Assembly (NCBI GenBank): GCA_943788055.1
Contig: CALSOU010000006.1
Coordinates: 1-64,000 of the forward strand
Direction: 5' to 3'
Source: an uncultured Saprospiraceae bacterium
Lineage (GTDB): Bacteria > Bacteroidota > Bacteroidia > Chitinophagales > Saprospiraceae
DNA: 64,000 nucleotides
Shown here: piece by piece, positions 38,089 through 47,625 of the stretch
Position numbering within the stretch: position 1 is the stretch's first letter
Layout of the letters: each line of letters opens with the position of its first letter
The notes under the pieces: model-generated
The model's input: the letters and a program-made list of their open reading frames with translations, nothing else
Told to the model about the DNA's origin: nothing
Database searches by the model: none
Position numbers and translations under genes: made by a program

Positions 38089-38463
38089 CTATTCGATTGG
38101 GTTTGTAATTCTGCGCTCCATTAGGTAATACTTTACTTCACCCTCATTGTCAATTACAGCTTGAGCTAGTCTGTATCCCTTTTGATGCATAAAATTGAGG
38201 ATCGCTGTTTTTGAATCAAATAAAACTTGTCCATAACTGTCGTATATAAATTCATTTTGTGAAAGTGGCCTCAATCTAGATAGATATTCAATTTGAACAC
38301 GATAAGGTAAGCCTGCTCTAAGAGATACGCATGGATACACGCTGATATATGGAGCTTCAAGTTCGTCTATTGAAGTTCCATCAGGTAAACGGATTACTTC
38401 TTGTGAGTAAACTTGGTTTGTTAGAAATAAGCAAAAAGCAATTAAAAATACTAAACGTCTCAT
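38089..38463 (-). CDS. Small exported hypothetical protein
   Basis: The open frame runs back to 38538, but the ATG at 38461-38463 gives a proper signal peptide (MRRLVFLIAFCLFLTNQVYSQ) and is preferred (124 residues). A TATATTG sequence just upstream could be its -7 element. The mature protein is about 100 residues with no recognised family; an LRPLSQNEFIYDSYGQVL stretch and a final ERRITNPIE are seen. It is convergent with the DUF6787 gene, with 9 bp between. Confidence 0.6.
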   Translation of the reverse strand: MRRLVFLIAFCLFLTNQVYSQEVIRLPDGTSIDELEAPYISVYPCVSLRAGLPYRVQIEYLSRLRPLSQNEFIYDSYGQVLFDSKTAILNFMHQKGYRLAQAVIDNEGEVKYYLMERRITNPIE

Positions 38464-38909
38464 AAAACAGAATTTTGATTCATTAGCAATATAGCTGCTT
38501 ATTTGAGCATTGCTTTTGTAATTATTTCTGTTTAACATTAGTTTATAGGGCTATTAAGAAGTACTTAAGAGTTTAGTTGATGAACTGTGTGATCTGGCCT
38601 TTTAATGGAAAGGTGTTTTTCTTGATCAAGCTAGAAATGCAGATGCTCTATCTTTTCATAATATGGGATTAACAGCTAGGAACGCAGAGCTACTTTTCTC
38701 TCATTCTAGTGTTCCATTTATTATATAGCACTTCTGCTAGTCCTAAATGCCTCATAAGTGGTGGGATTTACTGCATACGAAATCGACCCTGGAAAGCCTT
38801 TTCTAATCAAAACCACCAACCTCCTATGGAGTGCCTTCTGAACATCGCACCCCACCTTGACTTAGTATCACTAATTCTTTTTGTAGTAATACCTGTATTT
38901 CTATCGATT
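38464..38909. other. Intergenic stretch without a supported gene
   Basis: This 446-bp gap holds no credible gene. A plus-strand frame near 38611-38728 reads like coding sequence (LDQARNADALSFHNMG, then TARNAELLFSHSS) but has no start, no family match I recognise, and stops on both sides. It may be a gene scrap or chance. Confidence 0.4.
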
Positions 38910-40196
38910 TTACTTCAATAGTTTGAGAACAGTATTTCCAGCTTCTGTTTGAACTCTAGCGTAGTGCAAGCCGTCAATTAGATCAGTTGCGTCGATAGTT
39001 GTATTAGTATTGTTGACTGTTAATGTACGAATTAGTTTACCTTCGATGTTAAATACTTCAATCTTTGTAATAAGGGCATTATCTGAAGTCACAGTCCATT
39101 GGGAATTACTTGGATTAGGGTAAACCGATAATCCCTCAATCGCTGTAAAGCGATCTAAGTCTATCACAACGTCTCCAAAGACTACATTATCGAAATAGTA
39201 TGTTTTTTCACCTGCGGTTGCTCCGTCGGTATCAAAATTAAAGAAAATAGAAGCCATGTTGTACGTCCATCCTTTACTTAATCCTACTTCTAGCGATTCA
39301 GTACCTTGCGCTTGATTGGTGAAATCAAATTCTATCGTTTCCCATCCACCCGCTACTGTTGTATTGGTTTGAGTTTCACAAGTATGTGTAGGATCATCTG
39401 AATCTTCAACTTTTAATCGAACAGGAATTCCTGCATCTGGCGACCATACAATCACTTTCATGACTGATTCTGTGAGCGTCAAGGGGATATCCGTTAAGAA
39501 TCCTGCTGGTGTACCTATGGTAGTTCCAGCCCAAGCTGCAGCCTCGACTGGTTTTATTACTTGAATTACTCTGTTGATTGAATTGGTAGGATCTACTACT
39601 AGCGAGGATATATTACCACCAAAATCTGACATCGTATAATTAACGGTTGAACCCTCAAAATCTACTGGTAGATCGATCTGCGTTCCTCCAAATACTTGTT
39701 GAACATCATCAAACAAGAACGTGGAGTTTGCAGATCCATCTCCTATATTACCGAAGTCGAACATAAACACTATATTATTCATAGTTCCTGCAGTACCTGT
39801 GAAATCCCATCTGAGCGTTTCCCAAGATCCAGATAGGGTTGTGACAACATCTCTTTCTGTCTCACCAGCTCCTTCGAGCTTCATTTTGACAACAGTCCCT
39901 GCTGGTGCTGTCGAGTAGACTTTCATTGTGATTGAATTATCAGTAGTGAAATCTAGATTGTTTGAAAGCTCTATCTTACTACCAGACCAAAGTTGTCCAC
40001 CATCTCGAACGATCTGTGCGACTTTAGCACTAGTATTTCCTGAATTATTCTGGGGGTTAGCGATAACTGATGCTGTTCCACCATCAAAATCTATGAAATC
40101 AGCTGTAGTAACTGAAGATTCGAAGTCGATGGGAAGGCTTTGAGCCGAACAAATGAATGAAAAAAGCGTAAATGTTACTAGTATAATATACTTCAT
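38910..40196 (-). CDS. T9SS cargo with two tandem jelly-roll (carbohydrate-binding-like) domains
   Basis: The 428-residue protein has a signal peptide (1-18, ending CSAQ). Two similar beta-sandwich domains follow (about 20-172 and 176-345). Each begins LPxDFE and ends with TFLFDDVQ or YYFDNVVFG. Both contain GxxVxxKLE-type and GSWETLxxDFT segments, the look of carbohydrate-binding modules appended to glycoside hydrolases. A Por-type sorting domain closes the protein (about 360-428; SVYPNPSNSQWTV ... TVLKLLK). There is no enzyme domain. A glycan-binding surface role is inferred. Confidence 0.8.
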   Translation of the reverse strand: MKYIILVTFTLFSFICSAQSLPIDFESSVTTADFIDFDGGTASVIANPQNNSGNTSAKVAQIVRDGGQLWSGSKIELSNNLDFTTDNSITMKVYSTAPAGTVVKMKLEGAGETERDVVTTLSGSWETLRWDFTGTAGTMNNIVFMFDFGNIGDGSANSTFLFDDVQQVFGGTQIDLPVDFEGSTVNYTMSDFGGNISSLVVDPTNSINRVIQVIKPVEAAAWAGTTIGTPAGFLTDIPLTLTESVMKVIVWSPDAGIPVRLKVEDSDDPTHTCETQTNTTVAGGWETIEFDFTNQAQGTESLEVGLSKGWTYNMASIFFNFDTDGATAGEKTYYFDNVVFGDVVIDLDRFTAIEGLSVYPNPSNSQWTVTSDNALITKIEVFNIEGKLIRTLTVNNTNTTIDATDLIDGLHYARVQTEAGNTVLKLLK

Positions 40197-40296
40197 AATT
40201 AGATTATTTTGTGATTCGTTGTAATATCGATAATAATTGTAATAGTGAAGTGCTATTGTATTACCATTTCAAGTTATAATGTTAAAAAGTCTGATT

Positions 40297-43284
40297 CTAG
40301 CCTCTCAGCAAAGTGAGTAGAGCCAGGACCTCTCTAGTGTTTTTCAATAGAATGTCTGCATGTTCCAGTTTAAATGTAAGCGGAGGTTTGATTTTTATAA
40401 CATTGTAATCTGGACCGTCCGTTGAGATCAAGATTTTTCGAGATAGCATATGTTCTGAAAATGCGTAGGCAAAATCAGCATCAGGTTTTCCAGCTTCATC
40501 TAAGAATTCGATCCCTAAAAACAAGCCATGCCCACGGACGTCGGCAATGATCGGAAAGTCACTACGCATATGTTCTAGGCCCTTTTTTAGATAAGTCCCG
40601 ACTAGCAATGCATTTTGCTGTAACTTCTTATTTTCAATTTCGTCGAGTACTACTTTTCCAACTACGGCAGAAACTGGGTTGCCCCCAAAAGTATTAAAGT
40701 ACTCCATTCCGTTGTCAAATGCATAAGCGATCTCTTCAGTGCAAATGACCGCACCCATCGGATGTCCATTACCTATCGGTTTTCCTAATACCACTACGTC
40801 GGGAATTACATTCTGAAGTTCAAAAGCCCAAAAATGCTTTCCAGTACGTCCAAATCCAACTTGTACTTCATCCGCTATGCACACACCTCCCTGTGCTCTC
40901 ACAGCTTTATAAACAGCTTGCAAGTAACCTTCTGGTAAAACTATTTGCCCACCGCAACTGAGAATGCTCTCATGAATAAAGCCAGCTAGCTTTACGCCTT
41001 CATTAGCAAGTTTTTTAATATACTTTACTGCGTGATCTATGTAGTTCTTTTGGGAATCATCCCCAGTAAATTTACCTCGCAGTTTATCTGGTAGAGGGAG
41101 TAGATAAGTATTCTCTGGTTTTCCCGAACCTCCCGACGAATCAAATTTATAAGAACTCACATCTATAACTCTTCCAGTATTTCCATGATATCCGACTTCC
41201 ACTGCAAGCATATTTTTACGCTTACTATAGGTCTCTGCCATTCGCAAAGCAAGCTCGTTCGCTTCGCTTCCTGAATTTGTGAAATGAACAACGCTCAACT
41301 TTTGTGGAAAAGTCTCAAGCAATTTATCTGCGTAATCAACGATATGATTGCTGAGATAACGCGTATTAGTGTTGAGATACGCAAGTTGACGCTGAGCTGG
41401 ATATACGATATTATAATTCTCGTGTCCCACATGAGCTACATTATTTACGGTGTCAAGGTAGGTTTGACCTTGATTGTCGACAAGGTAACAGTCTTTACCT
41501 CTTTTAATCCACAAGGGATCATTGAATGATAAACTGAGCCCGTATCCAAGATGCTTTTTTCTCTTTTCTAATATTTCTTTTTTTTCAAGTTCGGCAGATT
41601 GAGAACGTAGTTGAGGAAAAAGTTCGGCTGGATCTGGGCAAATCCTTGACATGAAATGCCATTGATCTGGTCTAGCAACTCCATCAAAATTGACTCCTTT
41701 ACCAAGGAGATCAAGAATAACTTGAAGGTGAAGGTGAGGTGCCCAATGACCATTCTCGTTATAGCTTCCTAGCCAACCGATAGTTGCACCTTTTTTAATT
41801 TTGTCTCCAACTTGGTGTTTAGTAAAGCTTTCAGAACTCAAGTGTCCAAAGAGCAGATAGAAGCTGCCTTGTGGATAAGTATATTCTACAATGATTACTG
41901 TTCCGTAGTCTTTATGAGCATCCGTTTTATGAATTAGGGCAATTTCTCCATCCAAAGGAGATGAGATTTTAGTTCCGGCTGGTTCCCAAATATCGACACC
42001 CATGTGTTTTGTCCGATGTCTTTCTGTACCAAAACTAGTTTGTGCAAAAGCTTTCGTACCATATAAATTACGAACTTCACCGTATCCACCTATAATGAAA
42101 TTGTATTGATATCTATTTTGGAAACGTGAAACGGCGGTGGCGAATTCATCTTCGTAGTAAGGATGATCTTCGTGCGGTGTATGCTCGCTTTCCAAACCGA
42201 GATTAATTTCAGTACAACTAGACTTAGGTGATTCAGGAAAAAGTGAACTTAAATCACATGGGGTCTTTTGAGCCCACTCGCTCCACTTGTTAAATTCTTC
42301 AGCTTCAAGTTTAGCAGCATTTATGGTTACACTAGTAACCAGTGATTCTCCGAGCTCGCGCAGTTTGAGTAGCGTGCCCATAGAAGATCTGTAGTGAATC
42401 GAGAGATATTGGTTGTCTGGATTCTCTTCTTGTGCTATTCTGGATTGGGTTACGCTAATGACTAGTCTTATACCTATCAAGATGTAAAGTGCCTTGCATT
42501 CGGAAATAGATAGTGGTATGATATTGTTGTACTCTGACACCATCAAATCAATAACCTTTATATAGTCGGTTTCTCGCTGAAGCATATAAGAGATAGCTAT
42601 AGCTAGATTATTAACCTGAGAAGTTAAACAAGCATCGCCGTAGTCAATTGCCAGAATTACTTTTGGTTGATAGTTTTCACTTTGAAAAAGTAAGTTGAAT
42701 TCATTTAGGTCATTGTGAATAATGGACTTAGGCAATTTGTCGATTTCATTTTTTCTTGACTGAAATTCTTTTAGGAAGAACTTGACGAGATCTTGTTCGT
42801 CATCAGAAAACATATCCAAATGAGATTCCGTCCATATTCCTTGATCGTTGTTCCATTTAAAAGAACGGCTTGCATAAGTATGTTTGAAGTCCTTCAAAGC
42901 AAGAATATTTTCAGCCGCTAGTCTTGCCAAACTAGTCATTAGTGAAGGAGTAAAAAACGGTAAATCTACTAGGATTTTGCCCTCTTGCCATGTTAGTAGT
43001 CGTACACGAAAGGTTTTGTATTTCCCATGGTAGTCATTTGAAATAGTAGGTATCAGCTGTGGAGCTTGAGTATTTGTGTTTTCAAGATGCTTAAATAATG
43101 CAACTTGAAATTCCCATTCTTGCTGATTCCATTCACTTTCGTTGATAATCTTAAGCACATATTTTGCGCCTTCTTTGGTCGTAACTTTGAAATTAATCTC
43201 TGTGTAACCTTGCAATGGTTCACATATGCTATCAAGATTGTACAATGCTTTCAAACAATCTGCAGCAAACTTAGATGATAACAC
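40297..43284 (-). CDS. Three-domain fusion: APH-type kinase, M23 peptidase, class III aminotransferase-fold enzyme
   Basis: The 995-residue protein fuses three domains. Residues 1-340 are an APH-type phosphotransferase with the catalytic HNDLNEFN (H190, D192) and metal Asp D214 in AIDYGDA. Residues of about 395-555 are an M23 metallopeptidase with zinc ligands H427 and D431 (KHMGVD) and HLH at 517-519. Residues of about 575-995 are a class III PLP enzyme: SGSEAN (671-676), [11 protein letters not shown] (805 on) and K835 in LGKPIGNG as the PLP lysine. Its closest animal relatives by reading are ETNPPL/PHYKPL, phospho-lyases whose substrates are made by an APH-type kinase. No signal peptide is seen, so the role of the M23 part in the cytosol is odd. 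It lies 5 bp from the DPM1-like gene. Confidence 0.87.
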   Translation of the reverse strand: MLSSKFAADCLKALYNLDSICEPLQGYTEINFKVTTKEGAKYVLKIINESEWNQQEWEFQVALFKHLENTNTQAPQLIPTISNDYHGKYKTFRVRLLTWQEGKILVDLPFFTPSLMTSLARLAAENILALKDFKHTYASRSFKWNNDQGIWTESHLDMFSDDEQDLVKFFLKEFQSRKNEIDKLPKSIIHNDLNEFNLLFQSENYQPKVILAIDYGDACLTSQVNNLAIAISYMLQRETDYIKVIDLMVSEYNNIIPLSISECKALYILIGIRLVISVTQSRIAQEENPDNQYLSIHYRSSMGTLLKLRELGESLVTSVTINAAKLEAEEFNKWSEWAQKTPCDLSSLFPESPKSSCTEINLGLESEHTPHEDHPYYEDEFATAVSRFQNRYQYNFIIGGYGEVRNLYGTKAFAQTSFGTERHRTKHMGVDIWEPAGTKISSPLDGEIALIHKTDAHKDYGTVIIVEYTYPQGSFYLLFGHLSSESFTKHQVGDKIKKGATIGWLGSYNENGHWAPHLHLQVILDLLGKGVNFDGVARPDQWHFMSRICPDPAELFPQLRSQSAELEKKEILEKRKKHLGYGLSLSFNDPLWIKRGKDCYLVDNQGQTYLDTVNNVAHVGHENYNIVYPAQRQLAYLNTNTRYLSNHIVDYADKLLETFPQKLSVVHFTNSGSEANELALRMAETYSKRKNMLAVEVGYHGNTGRVIDVSSYKFDSSGGSGKPENTYLLPLPDKLRGKFTGDDSQKNYIDHAVKYIKKLANEGVKLAGFIHESILSCGGQIVLPEGYLQAVYKAVRAQGGVCIADEVQVGFGRTGKHFWAFELQNVIPDVVVLGKPIGNGHPMGAVICTEEIAYAFDNGMEYFNTFGGNPVSAVVGKVVLDEIENKKLQQNALLVGTYLKKGLEHMRSDFPIIADVRGHGLFLGIEFLDEAGKPDADFAYAFSEHMLSRKILISTDGPDYNVIKIKPPLTFKLEHADILLKNTREVLALLTLLRG

Positions 43285-43289
43285 GTTGA

Positions 43290-44024
43290 TTAATCTTTTG
43301 CGTATGAGTTAAAAAAGCTTTTGAAACGCATGGAAAGAACTCCGAAGACTGCTTCTTTGATGATGCCACTAGTCATCTTACTGGTGCCTTCAATTCGATC
43401 TGCAAACACGATAGGAACTTCCTTGATTTTGAATCCAAGGGTTTTGGCGGCATATTTCATTTCTATTTGGAAGGCATAACCAATGAATTTGATTTTATTC
43501 AATTCAATAGTTTCCAGCACTTTCCTCGAGTAACAAACGAAGCCTGCAGTGGGATCTTTTACTAGCATCCAAGTAATGGCTTGAACATAACAGGAAGCAC
43601 CTTTACTTAATATCAGCCGGTCAATGGGCCAGTTTTCAGTACCTCCGCCCATTATATAACGAGACCCTACACTAAGATCCGCACCATTTTGACAAGCTTC
43701 TACTAATCTCGGCAGATCTTTGGGGTTGTGGCTAAAGTCAGCATCCATTTCACATATCAAATCATAGTTGTGTTTTAAACCAAATTTAAACCCGCTTATA
43801 TAGGCAGTCCCAAGTCCAAGTTTACCTGCTCTTTCCAATAGGTGTAGACTTTCAGGATAGGATTTTTGTAGTTTTTTCACAGCGTTTCCGGTTCCGTCAG
43901 GAGAGCCGTCATCTACTATGAGCACATGAAAGGACATGGACAAGTCGAAGACAGCCTGGATAATAGAGTTTATATTCTCTATTTCATTGTAGGTCGGAAT
44001 TATGACAAGGTTCTTCGACAACAC
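43290..44024 (-). CDS. Polyprenol-phosphate mannosyltransferase-like GT2 (DPM1 type)
   Basis: The 244-residue cytosolic glycosyltransferase family 2 enzyme starts VIIPTYNEIENI, has VDDGSPDGTG (the first Asp pair), the DxD in EMDADFSHNP, and the GSRYIMGGG segment. The YAFQIEMKYAAKTLGFKIKEVPI and FADRIEGTSKM blocks are typical of DPM1. The family transfers a sugar from a nucleotide donor to a polyprenyl phosphate. No membrane segments follow, as in DPM1-only forms. It overlaps functionally with no neighbour that is obvious; the 5-bp gap to the kinase/M23/aminotransferase gene suggests one operon. Confidence 0.88.
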   Translation of the reverse strand: MLSKNLVIIPTYNEIENINSIIQAVFDLSMSFHVLIVDDGSPDGTGNAVKKLQKSYPESLHLLERAGKLGLGTAYISGFKFGLKHNYDLICEMDADFSHNPKDLPRLVEACQNGADLSVGSRYIMGGGTENWPIDRLILSKGASCYVQAITWMLVKDPTAGFVCYSRKVLETIELNKIKFIGYAFQIEMKYAAKTLGFKIKEVPIVFADRIEGTSKMTSGIIKEAVFGVLSMRFKSFFNSYAKD

Positions 44025-44245
44025 TTAATGTTTTTCGTTACATTATGTACCTAAGGTTTCATATTGATAACGTCTAAATAATTATTCCCATATATCGCCA
44101 AAAATATAAATTAATACAAATTTAAGTTACAAAGTACAAAGAATAAGCTAAAATAGAGATTTGAATTGAATTAGCCCTGACAAATGCTTGATTCACTGAC
44201 ATTAGAAAGTGCTTTCAGTTCTACAATATATAAAAGGAGAGAACT

Positions 44246-45059
44246 CTAGCTGGCAGAAATTAGTCGTTTTGATTGAGCTATTGCTTGAGCAAAAAAATCA
44301 TACAAAACTTCAATATGATTCTCTTGTTCCAGCGTGTGCAGTTCTGCATGCGGAAAGACAGCAGCTAACCATCCGTCAGAGTGCCACTTTCCAAATGGTA
44401 ATTTTTCGCGTTTCCGAAGTTTGTGTGCTGCCTTCTTGCAACCAATGACTGACGTAGAAATAGGGCTCATCAACATACTGATCAGGTATACCGAGGCCAA
44501 TACTTATTGACTTGTCAATTTCACCATCAGAATTTTTAAAGGGTATATCTGTAGAATGATCGAAATGGTGCGGCCATATCTTGAGACTACTTGCACTTTC
44601 GTATTGCTTCTGAAAAATGCCAATTATTTCGTAAGCCTTATTTTGAAGATATGCGAAATGAGATGCACTCGCCTTATCAATTTTGAAATCCGTCGTGTCT
44701 AAGTCTATATATGAAGGTAGTTCATAATGTAATTCTTCTTTGTACTTTGAAAGATCTAGATAAATTGCATTCAGACCTATGTTAATCTCTTCATTTAGTT
44801 CCTCCTTTCTTTTGATTCTCGACAAGTCTATCTGATATGCTTCTTTGTCATGTAGATTAAAATAAACCTTGAGATTGTTGCAATCGATTGAAATATTTGG
44901 AGCACCTGGCATATTCACGGTTTGGCTCATAAATCTATCCTCAATTGGATTCCATTTGAAATTCGTGTGGGAATCGTCTGACTCATGTGGTAGATACGAA
45001 TTACTAAAGAAAGCGATGAGTTGCACTGCATGGTGAATACGCTGAATTGAGCTTTTCAT
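44246..45059 (-). pseudogene. Uncharacterised conserved protein, one-base frameshift
   Basis: The frame starting at the ATG at 45057-45059 (MKSSIQRIHH) runs to 44376 through conserved-looking segments (LKIWPHHFDHSTD, then DEPYFYVSHW). After ETRK it leaves the expected frame and stops. Removing one A from the A5 run (T5 at 44402-44406 on the plus strand) restores KLPFGKWHSDGWLAAVFP and a full C-terminus ending SKRLISAS at 44246, with the WHxDGW motif expected next. The family has no function known to me. It starts 1 bp after the mscS stop, so it belongs to that operon. It is either a pseudogene or an assembly error. Confidence 0.75.
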
Positions 45060-45060
45060 T

Positions 45061-45978
45061 TTAAGCAGTTTTTGGTTTGTCATTATTTCTTTCATCAAGA
45101 TCCTTGTTCTGTGGTTTGATTGATAGATTGCTGTTTTTGTAGTTCTTTAATTCTAAAATGTCACCTGGTAAGTTGAAGCCAGCGGCAGTCAATGCATTAA
45201 GCGAAAGAGCAACAGCATGATTGTGCGTAACTAGTGGTGATTCGATAGGGTCAAAAGTATCAACCCAATAACGAACTTTTAAATTAATGGTCGATGGAGA
45301 TAGTTCGGAGATAACTACATGTGATGCTTTGTCATCTTTGAGAACCCCAGGTAGAGAATTTACAACTTCCAATAAAATCCGTATTGCCTTATCTATATCA
45401 GACTCAAAGTCAAGTCTAATGGTAAAGTCTTTCCTCATAGAACCATCAATCGTCTGATTGAATAATGGATTGTTTAGGATCTGGCCATTAGGAATATAGA
45501 CATCTTTTCCATCGAAAGTCTTAATCTGTGTGTCTCTTAAATTCAATCCTATAATGGTTCCTGTGATTCCCAATGTTTCAATAACATCACCCAATCTGAA
45601 TGGACGCTTGAAAGCCATGATGATTCCAGCTAGGAAATTTTCACCAATATCTTTGAATGCAAAGCCTATGACAAATGCAGATACACCTGCAACACCTAGA
45701 ATGGATCCGACAACTCCTGATTTTCCTACAATTGCCAGAAAAAATAGAATTCCTACCGTAATGTTTGTAACTCGAAAAAATCGGTTAATGAAATCTCCAA
45801 GTAGCGGATCGTCAATTTTTTTGTGAATGAGTTTCATGCTTCTTTTTCTGATTAATCTCAGAAGGATTTCAAGCACTATAAAGACGAGAATTGCTACCAC
45901 AAGTTTTGGCAGCAAGCCAATTAACACATCATAGTATTTACTTATCTCAGTTTGTAAATCTTTAATAATTTCGCTCAT
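45061..45978 (-). CDS. mscS: Small-conductance mechanosensitive channel (MscS family)
   Basis: The 305-residue inner-membrane channel gates on membrane tension and relieves osmotic shock. It has three membrane helices (about 20-130). The pore-lining segment is VGSILGVAGVSAFVIGFAFKDIGENFLAG, then the beta domain RPFRLGDVIET, GxxxxIxLRxTxIxTFDGKDVYIPNG, and the C-terminal alpha/beta domain. The open frame runs back to 46065, but the ATG at 45976-45978 (MSEIIKDL) is the natural start. A hydrophilic tail with KPQNKDLDERNNDKPK ends it. Confidence 0.92.
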   Translation of the reverse strand: MSEIIKDLQTEISKYYDVLIGLLPKLVVAILVFIVLEILLRLIRKRSMKLIHKKIDDPLLGDFINRFFRVTNITVGILFFLAIVGKSGVVGSILGVAGVSAFVIGFAFKDIGENFLAGIIMAFKRPFRLGDVIETLGITGTIIGLNLRDTQIKTFDGKDVYIPNGQILNNPLFNQTIDGSMRKDFTIRLDFESDIDKAIRILLEVVNSLPGVLKDDKASHVVISELSPSTINLKVRYWVDTFDPIESPLVTHNHAVALSLNALTAAGFNLPGDILELKNYKNSNLSIKPQNKDLDERNNDKPKTA

Positions 45979-46046
45979 GATCTTATTATTTTTTTTGTTT
46001 GATTTTAGTTTGGAAGGCGAAGATATGTTCAATAAAATTAATACAC

Positions 46047-46054
46047 TACTTTTG
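46047..46054 (+). promoter_or_regulatory. -7 promoter element for holA
   Basis: TACTTTTG matches TAnnTTTG exactly and lies 49 bp before the holA ATG, in the divergent mscS-holA region. A properly spaced -33 TTTG is not seen. Confidence 0.45.
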
Positions 46055-46102
46055 CACAGGAACATCGCTTTTATGCATTAAACACCTAAAGACAATTCGT
46101 AG

Positions 46103-47098
46103 ATGCAAAAAATCCTTGCAGATCTTAAGGCTGGTAAAATTGCTCCAGTTTACTTCTTACATGGAGGAGAACCCTATTTCATTGATAAGATAAGTGATTT
46201 TATTGAGGATAAGTTACTCAATGAAGGTGAAAAGGCATTTAATCAAATGGTGCTCTATGGTAAAGAAATTCAAGCGCAACAAGTTATAGATGCTTGCATG
46301 CAGTTTCCTATGATGGCTTCTCATCGAGTAGTTATTGTCAAAGAAGCCCAAGAAATGAGAAGTTTGAAGGATCTAGAGGGATACATTGAGAAGCCTTGTC
46401 CTACTGCAATCCTGTGTATTTGTTACAAACATAAAAAGCTTGATTCACGAACTAAATTTGGTAAGGCGATTGCAAAAAATGCGGTACTTTTTGAATCTAA
46501 GAAAATGTATGATAATCAACTTCCTGGATATGTAAGTTCAGCGATAAAAGCTAGAAAAAGACTGATTGATGCCCAGTCCGCCAACTTAATTGCGGAGTAT
46601 ACTGGCTCGGATTTGTCTACCTTACACAATGAGCTGGAAAAGCTTTATTTGGTTATTCCCTCAGGTGGCGCGATAACAATGGATGTAGTCCAAAAGCAAA
46701 TAGGAATTAGTAAGGACTACAACGTGTTTGAATTGCAATCAGCGATTGCTGCTCGCAATTCCATAAAGGCTTTTCGAATTGCCATGTATTTTCAAGATAA
46801 TCCGAAGAAGAATCCAATGATTAAGGTAGTGGCCACGCTTTATCGTTTTTTTAGTAAGGTATGGGTCGTGGCTCAAAATGGTGGGATGAATGATCAAGTG
46901 TTGGGCAAACAAATTGGTGTCTACAATAGCTTCTTCATGAAGGAGTATCGCTTGGCTGCTCAAAATTACTCTGCAGATAATATTGAAGGAATTTTTCAAG
47001 TGCTCAAAGAATATGATTTAAAATCCAAAGGAGTAGATAACAGAAGCTTTCCTGATAATCAATTAATGGTGGAACTTGTAGCACGTGTAATGGGATAA
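46103..47098 (+). CDS. holA: DNA polymerase III delta subunit
   Basis: This subunit of the clamp loader opens the beta clamp and loads it on primed DNA. The 331-residue length is typical. The N-terminal AAA-like core starts KIAPVYFLHGGEPYFIDKI (as in HolA, with no Walker A). The beta-binding segment, the VVIVKEAQEMRSL strand, and the later IGISKDYNVFELQSAIAARN and NPMIKVVATLYRFFSKV blocks match the family. It abuts the convergent membrane protein gene with no gap. Confidence 0.95.
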   Translation: MQKILADLKAGKIAPVYFLHGGEPYFIDKISDFIEDKLLNEGEKAFNQMVLYGKEIQAQQVIDACMQFPMMASHRVVIVKEAQEMRSLKDLEGYIEKPCPTAILCICYKHKKLDSRTKFGKAIAKNAVLFESKKMYDNQLPGYVSSAIKARKRLIDAQSANLIAEYTGSDLSTLHNELEKLYLVIPSGGAITMDVVQKQIGISKDYNVFELQSAIAARNSIKAFRIAMYFQDNPKKNPMIKVVATLYRFFSKVWVVAQNGGMNDQVLGKQIGVYNSFFMKEYRLAAQNYSADNIEGIFQVLKEYDLKSKGVDNRSFPDNQLMVELVARVMG

Positions 47099-47527
47099 TT
47101 AAATTTCTGGTTCTTCTAAAGTTTTCATCGCTACAAAAAATCCAAATAGTGCCATTGGAATATAGGAAAGAAATAGATCAATAACGGCAAACCAAGTGGG
47201 GTGCGGTATATTTTGGAGATTAAAGAAGCCCAACACTAGAAATACTAGTCCAGTTCCTATTGCAAACAGTTTTTGCTTCCCACTTACTAGTCTGCAAATA
47301 AAATATGAAGCTACAAATGTACCTAAGGCATGAGCTAATAGCGGAAAAATAAAATGCATACTTGTGAATTTATCCGCATTTTCGATAAAGCTTTGAGGAT
47401 CAGAAAGTTCAACTCCTTTCGGTGCAGGGATAATCTTCATACCCATTATCAGGGTCGCCATATTGACCATATTACCTAAAATAAACCCACCAATGGAAAT
47501 TAATATATTTTTTAAAGTTGGATTCAT
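47099..47527 (-). CDS. Small four-helix membrane protein
   Basis: The frame opens at 47557, but the ATG at 47525-47527 (MNPTLKNIL) is preferred (142 residues). Four hydrophobic helices are seen (about 7-29, 55-77, 85-105 and 110-133), with a conserved-looking MNMATLIMGMKIIP-like N-terminal helix and a HALGTFVASYFICR segment. The family is unknown to me. Its stop codon directly abuts the holA stop codon. Confidence 0.72.
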   Translation of the reverse strand: MNPTLKNILISIGGFILGNMVNMATLIMGMKIIPAPKGVELSDPQSFIENADKFTSMHFIFPLLAHALGTFVASYFICRLVSGKQKLFAIGTGLVFLVLGFFNLQNIPHPTWFAVIDLFLSYIPMALFGFFVAMKTLEEPEI

Positions 47528-47625
47528 GAGTAAGATATTTTTGAGATAAAAGTACAAAAATTATCAACCAAATCGATTAGTTTTTGATTGATCGAAATCC
47601 TACAATAGTATTGCTGTTCCTATCT

